Shown here piece by piece: positions 6,817-12,729 of a DNA stretch of 31,273 nt (position 1 is its first letter; each line of letters starts with the position of its first letter). The notes under the pieces were generated by a model that made no database searches, had not been told where the DNA came from, and was given only the letters and a program-made list of their open reading frames with translations. Made by a program: the position numbers and the translations under genes. Source of the stretch: Acidobacteriota bacterium (GTDB taxonomy: Bacteria > Acidobacteriota > Thermoanaerobaculia > Multivoradales > JAHEKO01); assembly GCA_027296385.1 (NCBI GenBank), contig JAPUJD010000237.1, positions 1 through 31,273 on the forward strand. Direction: 5' to 3'.

Positions 6817-7425
6817 GTGGCCAACCCAGAGCTCCGACGCCGTGCCCTGGTTCTACTCGCCGTGATCAGTCTGGCGGCGCCGCCGAGTTTCGCCCGGCTC
6901 AAGAGCTACGAGGCGGCCGACCTCACCAACTTCCGGCTCGGGCCCGTGTATGCCCAGTGGCTGGTGGGACCGATCGTGCAGCTGGCGACCGAGGAGGAGA
7001 CGCGGCAGTTCCTCGAGTTGGCCGAGGACTCGGCGGCCGAGGCCTTCATCGAGGCCTTCTGGGAGAGTCGGGGTCCCAACCTCGTCTTTCCGCCGACGGG
7101 TCCCAAGTACATCTTCGAGGGACGCGCGATCGAGGCGGATCGAGTCTTCTCCGAGGGCACCTTCCTCGGCCGGCGCACCGATCGGGGAACGGTCTTCATC
7201 CTCTACGGTTCGCCCGAGAACGTGGAGCACGCCTCGTCGCCGACGAGGTTCGGGCCGCCGATCGAGATTTGGAACTACCCGAAGAAGGTCGAGAGCGGAT
7301 TGGACGGCCGCCGGCCCGCCCGCAGCTACGGCTTCCGCGTGCAGGACTCGATGACGCGATTCTTCCCATTGGCAGGCGTCAAGCGGTTGCGTCGGAGCCG
7401 GGCGCGGAATGAAAATCTCGAATGA
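6817..7425 (+). CDS. Secreted GWxTD-domain protein
   Basis: A 202-residue protein with a signal peptide (roughly the first 27 residues, R-R-R then A-L-V-L-L-A-V). The GWxTD domain follows: helical F-I-E-A-F-W-E-S-R, then G-R-R-T-D-R-G-T-V-F-I-L-Y-G-S-P-E-N-V, and W-N-Y near the end. The family is common in Acidobacteriota and typically secreted; its function is unknown. The signature G-W-x-T-D reads G-R-R-T-D here, a Trp-to-Arg change. I chose the GTG at 6817 because ggggagg sits 8 nt upstream; a GTG at 6796 overlapping the folE stop is an alternative adding seven residues. Confidence 0.75.
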   Translation: MANPELRRRALVLLAVISLAAPPSFARLKSYEAADLTNFRLGPVYAQWLVGPIVQLATEEETRQFLELAEDSAAEAFIEAFWESRGPNLVFPPTGPKYIFEGRAIEADRVFSEGTFLGRRTDRGTVFILYGSPENVEHASSPTRFGPPIEIWNYPKKVESGLDGRRPARSYGFRVQDSMTRFFPLAGVKRLRRSRARNENLE

Positions 7426-7457
7426 GAGCGCTCCTGCCCGGATAGGCAGTCCGACTT

Positions 7458-7479
7458 GGGCGGCGCTGCCCCGCCGCCC
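7458..7479. terminator. GC-rich hairpin between convergent genes
   Basis: A perfect 8-bp stem (gggcggcg / cgccgccc) with a 6-nt loop lies 33 bp after the GWxTD stop and 25 bp before the stop of the oppositely oriented DinB-like gene. It is a likely bidirectional terminator, although no T-run follows. Confidence 0.45.
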
Positions 7480-7503
7480 TGGTTCCGAAGCCAACCGGGA
7501 GAG

Positions 7504-8145
7504 CTAGCTGTCGTCGTCGTCGTCTCCGTCGCCTCCATCGTCACTCGGTAGCGGCTGACTCCAAGGCGGCACGACGCCCACGCTGCGGGCGTAGGCGATC
7601 GACTGACCGAGGTGCTCGTGAGCATGAGCCATGAGGAGGAGGAAGTAGGACCTTTTCGGCGCCGGCGGGCCAAAGAGAGTGACCTCGGTGTCGAGATCCT
7701 TGATCGAACCCAGCGCATGGTGGACGTACTCCAGCGACTCGGCGAGCTTGGCCACGACTTCTTCTTTGCCCGTAATGTTCTTTTCCCACTCGGCGAGCAA
7801 GGCGAAAGGAGAGTCCGTCACCTCGAGGCCTTCGGGTGGCGCCGCCCCGAGGGCGCTGGGTAGCAAGAGGTTGACGCCGGCGGCGTGGATGTACACCTCG
7901 CTGATGGTTCGCACCTCGTCGGTTGGGGCCCAGGCGAACTTGTCTTCCGGGGTCGCCTCGGCCAGGGACATCAGCTTGTCTCCTGCTTCGGCAAGGTTCT
8001 TCAGGATGGCGGTAACCTCGCTCGAGGTCTCCATCTCCATTTCGCCCTTCTCCTCTTGCTCGTTTGCGAGGACGGGGGCGAGAGAGATGACGGTGCAGAA
8101 CACTCCTAGCACCGCCGCGTGGCGTAACACTGTGCGTCTATTCAT
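7504..8145 (-). CDS. Exported DinB-like four-helix protein
   Basis: A 213-residue protein beginning M-N-R-R-T-V-L-R-H with a hydrophobic signal segment (about residues 8-28). It continues into a helical DinB/YfiT-like fold with potential metal-ligand histidines in Y-I-H-A-A-G and in A-H-A-H-E-H-L-G-Q, the expected pattern of His in helix 2 and His-rich helix 4. DinB proteins are mostly of unknown function; some are thiol-dependent transferases or hydrolases, usually cytosolic. Export is the unusual point. The C-terminus is an acidic Asp/Gly tail (D-D-G-G-D-G-D-D-D-D-D). I chose the ATG at 8145 over one 33 nt upstream because gaggagc precedes it and the signal peptide begins there. Confidence 0.75.
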   Translation of the reverse strand: MNRRTVLRHAAVLGVFCTVISLAPVLANEQEEKGEMEMETSSEVTAILKNLAEAGDKLMSLAEATPEDKFAWAPTDEVRTISEVYIHAAGVNLLLPSALGAAPPEGLEVTDSPFALLAEWEKNITGKEEVVAKLAESLEYVHHALGSIKDLDTEVTLFGPPAPKRSYFLLLMAHAHEHLGQSIAYARSVGVVPPWSQPLPSDDGGDGDDDDDS

Positions 8146-8279
8146 AGTCTTGCTCCTCGAAGGTCGATTGAGCACCATGACAGAGAGTCTGAGAACTACC
8201 TAACCCAGCGCCGGGCCGCCGGGACCCGAAGCGCGGCGATACTCGCATGGTGATGAACTGTTGATACGTACCAGGCCCA

Positions 8280-9047
8280 TCAGGGTTTTGCTTTGCTTGG
8301 TGTGGCGCAGGAGCCTTTCAGCCAGAGCCAGCCGCCGATCGCGCACAGCGCCAGAGCCACCAGCTGGGCTTCGCTGAGTCGGCCGAGAACCGACGGGTTG
8401 AGGCGCCAGAGCTCGATGATGAAACGCGCGATCGAGGTCAGAACCAGGCAAGCTCCGAGCAGGGCGCCGCCTTCGGCTCGTCGCCGGTAGAGCAGCAGAA
8501 CCCCGAAGACGAGGGTGTAGGCCGCTGTCTCGTAGAGCGAGGTCGGATGGACCACGACTCCCGGCTCGTACGGCCAGCCGGCGATGGCCTTCTCGTAGGC
8601 CACGCCCCACGGCACATCGGTCGTTCTTCCCCAGTCGCCGTCCCCGGCTAGATGACACCCGATCCGCCCTAGGGCATGGCCGAGAGGTAGGCCCAGAGCG
8701 GCGCTGTCGAGCACCTGAAGGACGCCCAATCGACGCCGGCGGGCGAGCCACCACCCGGTGACCATGCCGCCGATCATGCCGGCGAACCAGACGTGACCCG
8801 AACCCGAGAGCAGCTCCACCCTGCCTGCCCGGCCGGCTATCGCTTCGCCGACCCACCACCACAGATGCGATGTCACCAGGGCGGTGACGAAGCTGAGGAG
8901 GGCGAGGCGCCAGAACTGGTCGGCATCTCCGCCCCGGCGTTCGAACTCGCGGCTGCTGATCTGTGTGGCGATCCAGAATCCGAGCGCCATCATCAAGCCG
9001 TAGGAGTAGAGCTTGACGGGACCGAATTCGGCGAAGATTGGAAACAT
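8280..9047 (-). CDS. lgt: Prolipoprotein diacylglyceryl transferase family (Lgt-like)
   Basis: A 255-residue polytopic inner-membrane protein with about seven hydrophobic segments. It resembles Lgt, which transfers diacylglycerol from phosphatidylglycerol to the lipobox Cys of prolipoproteins. Visible motifs are Y-S-Y-G-L-M-M-A (14-21), G-R-I-G-C-H-L-A-G-D-G at 127-137, and H-P-T-S-L-Y-E (167-173). It departs from the E. coli pattern: the G-R-x-x-N asparagine is Cys131, and the H-G-G motif reads F-A-G (88-90). Similar variants are normal in some phyla, so it may still be the housekeeping enzyme or a paralogue. The window contains several lipoproteins that would be substrates. I chose the ATG at 9047 (ggaaag 7 nt upstream); the open frame extends 55 codons further without Lgt features. 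Confidence 0.8.
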   Translation of the reverse strand: MFPIFAEFGPVKLYSYGLMMALGFWIATQISSREFERRGGDADQFWRLALLSFVTALVTSHLWWWVGEAIAGRAGRVELLSGSGHVWFAGMIGGMVTGWWLARRRRLGVLQVLDSAALGLPLGHALGRIGCHLAGDGDWGRTTDVPWGVAYEKAIAGWPYEPGVVVHPTSLYETAAYTLVFGVLLLYRRRAEGGALLGACLVLTSIARFIIELWRLNPSVLGRLSEAQLVALALCAIGGWLWLKGSCATPSKAKP

Positions 9048-9210
9048 TAGGCGCTTTCCGCTGCCGGATGGGCTGATGTGACGGCTCGCCGTCATGTCAG
9101 CCTTGCTCTGCGGACGTTCGATCAGTTGGGCGATCATATGCCGAGCGGTCGGGCGGCGCTGGCCGGAGGGAACGGAGGCGGCCAGGCGCTCATGGCAGAC
9201 TATTGCCCTC

Positions 9211-9780
9211 ATGCGGTTCTCCTGGAGGGCTCGAGCGATGGTTGCGCTGATTCTGCTGCCGGTGCTGGGGTGCGTGTCTGCCGCCCGGCGCGGTCTGCCG
9301 CGACCTGCTCCCGAGATGCCACGGCCGCTGCCGGAGCGTGCCCCGTCACCGGCCGGTCAGGGAGTGGGCTCGGCAACACTGGAGTTGGCGCGCTCGCTGA
9401 TTGGCAGCGCTTACCGCTATGGCGGCGCCTCGCCGGCCGGCTTTGACTGCTCCGGGCTGGCGCTCTACGTCTTCGAGCGTGACGGTGTCGCGTTGCCGCG
9501 CATCACCCGAGAGCAAGCCGACTACGGTATCTGGGTGCCGCTCGACGAACTCGCTCCCGGCGACTTGGTCTTCTTCAGCGAGCCTGGTGCCGCGCCGCAT
9601 CACGTCGGAATCGTGGCCTCGAAGCCCGGCGAGCCCCTGCGAATGATCCACGCCTCGGCCTCCGCCGGAGTGGTCGAGACCGCGGTCCTCAGCAGCGCCT
9701 ACTGGCTGCGGCGGCTGCGCTTCGGTCGCCGAGTGCGGAGGTCGGCGAGGGTCGAGGGGGAGCAGTCAGCGCGGTGCTAG
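9211..9780 (+). CDS. NlpC/P60-family peptidoglycan endopeptidase lipoprotein
   Basis: A 189-residue envelope protein. From the ATG at 9211 the signal peptide is M-R-F-S-W-R-A-R, then a hydrophobic stretch and L-P-V-L-G-C with Cys21 lipidated, so it is anchored in the outer or inner membrane. The NlpC/P60 cysteine peptidase domain covers about 55-175: Y-R-Y-G-G, F-D-C80-S-G-L (catalytic Cys), H131 in P-H-H-V-G-I-V and H147 in M-I-H-A-S. Such enzymes cut D-Glu-DAP bonds in the peptide stem. An alternative ATG at 9238 has a better ribosome site (ggaggg, 8-nt spacing) but leaves a 12-residue signal without positive charges. It is divergent from the lgt-like gene and 11 bp upstream of the SDR gene. 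Confidence 0.83.
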   Translation: MRFSWRARAMVALILLPVLGCVSAARRGLPRPAPEMPRPLPERAPSPAGQGVGSATLELARSLIGSAYRYGGASPAGFDCSGLALYVFERDGVALPRITREQADYGIWVPLDELAPGDLVFFSEPGAAPHHVGIVASKPGEPLRMIHASASAGVVETAVLSSAYWLRRLRFGRRVRRSARVEGEQSARC

Positions 9781-9791
9781 GGTAGTTGGCA

Positions 9792-10583
9792 GTGACACGG
9801 TGGGATCGACAGCTGATCTGGATCACGGGGGCGTCGTCGGGTATCGGCGCCGCGCTGGCCCATGAGCTGGCGAGCCGTGGTGCTCGCTTGATCCTTTCGG
9901 CGCGGCGCGGCGAGCGACTGCAGGAGGTCGCCGGCCGGCTCGAGGGCAGTGAGCATCGACTGATGCCGCTCGATGTGGCCGACCACGAGGCGGTGCGGTC
10001 AGTGGCCGAGCGGGTGGTGTCGGTGAACGGCCCGCCGACGATGGCCGTCTTCAACGCGGGCATCGGCCAGCGGTCCCTCGCTCGCGATACCAATCTCGCC
10101 GTCGATCGTCGGCTGATGGACACCAACTACTTCGGCACGATCGCCCTGGCCAAAGCGCTGTTGCCCGGGATGCGCCAGGCGGGGGAGGGGCGCTTCGTCG
10201 TTGTCAGCAGCCTGGTGGGGCGCATCGGTTCGCCGCTGCGGTCCGGCTACGCCGCGTCGAAGCACGCCCTCCACGGCTTCTTCGAGTCGTTACGGGCAGA
10301 GGAGCACGACAGCGGTCTCCGGGTCACCCTGGTCTGCCCGGGCTTCATCCGCACGGAGCTACCGTTGCACGCGTTGACCGGCGATGGATCGCCTCAGGGG
10401 TCGATGGATCGGGCCCAGCTCGAAGGCATGGCCGCCGAGCAGTGCGCGCGGATCATCGTCACGGCGATCGAGAGGGATCGGGACGAAGTCACGATCGGCG
10501 GCAGGGAGCGGCACGCCGTGCTCCTGTTTCGTCTGCTTCCGGCGCTCTTCCGCTGGGTGCTGCGGCGCGCTCGAGTGACTTGA
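9792..10583 (+). CDS. Short-chain dehydrogenase/reductase (classical SDR)
   Basis: A 263-residue NAD(P)-dependent oxidoreductase. T-G-A-S-S-G-I-G (12-19) is the cofactor loop, F-N-A-G-I-G the central strand motif, S-S (139-140) supplies the catalytic Ser, and Y153-A-A-S-K157 the catalytic pair. C-P-G-F-I-R-T after the active site suits SDRs of the YqjQ/DltE or sterol-reductase type. An Arg after the second strand (S-A-R-R-G) suggests NADP preference. The C-terminal 25 residues are hydrophobic and basic and may associate with membrane. Substrate unknown. The start is unclear: GTG at 9792 is my choice, with TTG at 9786 possible; no strong ribosome site. It probably shares a transcript with the NlpC/P60 gene. 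Confidence 0.8.
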   Translation: MTRWDRQLIWITGASSGIGAALAHELASRGARLILSARRGERLQEVAGRLEGSEHRLMPLDVADHEAVRSVAERVVSVNGPPTMAVFNAGIGQRSLARDTNLAVDRRLMDTNYFGTIALAKALLPGMRQAGEGRFVVVSSLVGRIGSPLRSGYAASKHALHGFFESLRAEEHDSGLRVTLVCPGFIRTELPLHALTGDGSPQGSMDRAQLEGMAAEQCARIIVTAIERDRDEVTIGGRERHAVLLFRLLPALFRWVLRRARVT

Positions 10584-10587
10584 CTCT

Positions 10588-10601
10588 CTAGCCGGGGCTA
10601 G
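10588..10601. terminator. Small hairpin between convergent genes
   Basis: ctagcc-gg-ggctag, a 6-bp perfect inverted repeat just after the SDR stop, lies between convergent genes. It may terminate the SDR transcript, but the stem is short and no T-run follows. Confidence 0.25.
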
Positions 10602-10721
10602 CGGCCTCTGCGCTTGGCGGCTACGTCGAGAGCGGCCGGCGCCCGCCCCGACCGGAGCATATCTTGGATCCGGCTGTCGACGCCTCGAATGGGGGATAGG
10701 GCCAAGTCGAAGCCGGTCGGG

Positions 10722-11735
10722 CTATTCGCGACTGCGGCGGTAGGCGTCGCGGACGGCGACCGCTCGGTCATAGAAGTCGGCGGGCACGAAGGTCTCGCGT
10801 ATCGATTCGGCGAACTCGAGCGTCGAGGCCCGCCACCGGACCTCTTCGTCGCTGCCGACGACTCTCCCGATGCCGAGACCGCGGCGCTCCATCTCGGCGA
10901 CCGCCCGCTGCTCTTCGGCCGGAATCTGCTCGGCGAACAGAGCCCCCGTGTCGGCTGCGGCCGCGAGCAAGGCCTGGCGATGCTCTTCCGGCAGTCGCTT
11001 CCAGGCGCGCTCGTCGATCAGGCTGGCGCCCACGAGCGGCGCCAGCGGCAGGTCGAGCATGTGCGGGGCGGAGCGGAACCATTGAAGCGACAACGCTGCG
11101 ATCGGCGTCGACGGCAGGGCTTGGAAGAGCCCGGTCTGGAGGCCCGTCATGATGTCGGTGGCAGCCAGGGGGACCGGGCGGAATCCGTGTCGGCGCCATA
11201 GCGCGGTCATGCGATCATTACCCGCCCAGACGAAGATCCTCAGCTTCCGCAGCTCCTCCAGCGACCCCACCGGGCGGGTCGTAAAGAAGTGGAGCCAACC
11301 GCCATGTCCCCAGTGCAGCAGCCTGAAGCCCTTGGCCAGGAGGCGGCGCTCGAGCTCCGGCCCGAGCACGGAGAGGAGGTGGAAGAGCTCGTCGTAGGAG
11401 GCGAAGAACATCGGGACCTCGAACAGAGCGAAGGCCGGGTCGATCTCGGTCAGCCCCGAGACCGTGACGGTAGCCGCCTGGAGCTGACCGATGCGGATCT
11501 TGCGAATCATGTCCGCGTCGTCGCCGGCGACACCGCCGGCATAGATTCGCAACCGCACGCGACCGTCGGTCAAGGCCTCCCACTCGGCGCCCATGTCGCG
11601 CAGTGCCCGGTCCCAGAACGAGCCCTGGGGAATCAGCGTCGCCAGCTTGATGGTCTCGGTCTGGCGGGGCGGGCCAGCGGCCAGGCCGACTGTGACCACG
11701 AGAGCGAGAAGAGCTGCGAGGCCGCTGGGTCTCAA
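10722..11735 (-). CDS. TRAP-type periplasmic solute-binding protein (DctP family)
   Basis: A 337-residue exported binding protein and the last gene of the long minus-strand operon. The first 21 residues form a signal peptide. Mature features match DctP: I-K-L-A-T-L-I-P-Q-G-S, W-D-R-A-L-R, V-R-L-R-I-Y-A-G-G-V-A-G-D, and the hinge and helix region D-I-M-T-G-L-Q-T-G-L-F. The usual ligand-contact Arg area lies in R-K-L-R-I-F-V. DctP proteins bind carboxylates for TRAP transporters, but no DctQ or DctM membrane subunit is adjacent. The partner gene upstream is TatT, the pairing described in Treponema (TP0956/TP0957), where a hydrophobic ligand has been proposed. The start is a TTG overlapping the TatT stop (TTGA). 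Confidence 0.85.
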   Translation of the reverse strand: MRPSGLAALLALVVTVGLAAGPPRQTETIKLATLIPQGSFWDRALRDMGAEWEALTDGRVRLRIYAGGVAGDDADMIRKIRIGQLQAATVTVSGLTEIDPAFALFEVPMFFASYDELFHLLSVLGPELERRLLAKGFRLLHWGHGGWLHFFTTRPVGSLEELRKLRIFVWAGNDRMTALWRRHGFRPVPLAATDIMTGLQTGLFQALPSTPIAALSLQWFRSAPHMLDLPLAPLVGASLIDERAWKRLPEEHRQALLAAAADTGALFAEQIPAEEQRAVAEMERRGLGIGRVVGSDEEVRWRASTLEFAESIRETFVPADFYDRAVAVRDAYRRSRE

Positions 11736-12676
11736 GGCTCGTCCTCGGGCAGCGGCTCGAGGAAAAAATCATCGGCGTGATCGAGCAGGAAGCGGGCTCG
11801 CGCTCGAGCGACGTGATTGGCCAGGCGAAGCTCGACCGCCGCGTCCGGATCGACTGCGAGCGCTTGCTCGAGCGTCCGCCGGAAAGCCGCTCGCTCCTGC
11901 GCCGGGACCAGGACACTGGTGGCGTAGCCGACGTAGGGCGAGGCGCTGAGCCCACGGGAGAGCACGAGTGCGCGCTCGAAGTGCTGCTCGGCTCGCTGAC
12001 GAGATCCGCCCATGGCCTCGGGCAGGGCGTCGAGGCTGATCAAGGCCTCATGGAGAGCGCCGTCGGAGTAGGTCTCGTCGAGCTCTAGCGCTCGATCGAA
12101 GAGCGCGCGCACCGCCGGCAGGTCGGCGATCACCTCCAGGCGGTGCACGCCGACCGAGATCGCCGCTCCCCACGACGCCGCAGTCCAATACACGAGCTCC
12201 AGGTCTTTCGCCGTGAGCGCGGCTGCGGCGGCTTCGGGCTGGAGCATCAACCGCTCGGTGATTTCTGGATAGTCCAGCTCCAGGGCGCGAAGGCAGTAGT
12301 CGCGCGCACGCAAGTAGAGCTCGAGCGCGCGCTCTCCCAGGCGCCGAGATTCCGGGTAGTCGCTGAACTCGAGCTGTGCCGCGTCGGCCTCGACGAAGGC
12401 GTAGGCATACTGGGTGAAACCGCTGCAGGTGCTCAGCAGGAGCCCCTGGTTCTCGGGCGCGCTCACCAGCAGCGCCTCGAAGGTCTTGAGCGCGAACGGC
12501 AGGGCGTCGCGCACCAGCTCAGGGTCGGGGTCCGAGGCGTAAACCGCGGCGCTATCGGCCAGTGCGCCGGCCAGCGAGTTGATCGCCAAGGAACGAATCG
12601 AACAGCCGCTGAGACTCATGGCGCAGACCACCACGAGCCAACCGACGAGGGTTCTCGTTTGGGATCGGGCGTTCAC
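11732..12676 (-). CDS. TatT-like TRAP-associated TPR lipoprotein
   Basis: A 314-residue lipoprotein with a signal ending M-S-L-S-G-C. The mature part is almost all helical, with TPR-like repeats (for example A-L-E-L-Y-L-R-A-R-D-Y-C-L-R-A-L-E-L and R-A-L-E-L-D-E-T-Y-S-D-G-A-L). The opening L-x-x-A-L-A-D-S-A-A-V-Y-A-S-D-P-D-P-E-L-V-R-D-A-L-P-F segment matches the TatT family, which forms a complex with a DctP protein; that fits the overlapping dctP-like gene downstream. In the Treponema structure TatT has a pore through the protein and is thought to hand hydrophobic ligand to DctP. I chose the GTG at 12676 because aaggagg stands 4 nt upstream; an ATG at 12709 would add 11 residues. Confidence 0.8.
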   Translation of the reverse strand: MNARSQTRTLVGWLVVVCAMSLSGCSIRSLAINSLAGALADSAAVYASDPDPELVRDALPFALKTFEALLVSAPENQGLLLSTCSGFTQYAYAFVEADAAQLEFSDYPESRRLGERALELYLRARDYCLRALELDYPEITERLMLQPEAAAAALTAKDLELVYWTAASWGAAISVGVHRLEVIADLPAVRALFDRALELDETYSDGALHEALISLDALPEAMGGSRQRAEQHFERALVLSRGLSASPYVGYATSVLVPAQERAAFRRTLEQALAVDPDAAVELRLANHVARARARFLLDHADDFFLEPLPEDEP

Positions 12677-12729
12677 CAGGCCTCCTTGAGTGGTATTCCG
12701 AACTCTCATTATGTCGAAGCCGGCGGCGA

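Noticed and set aside
10588..10601. ctagcc...ggctag repeat considered as an att-like or transposon end
   Set aside because: No direct repeats, integrase or transposase in the window; a short hairpin between convergent genes is simpler.
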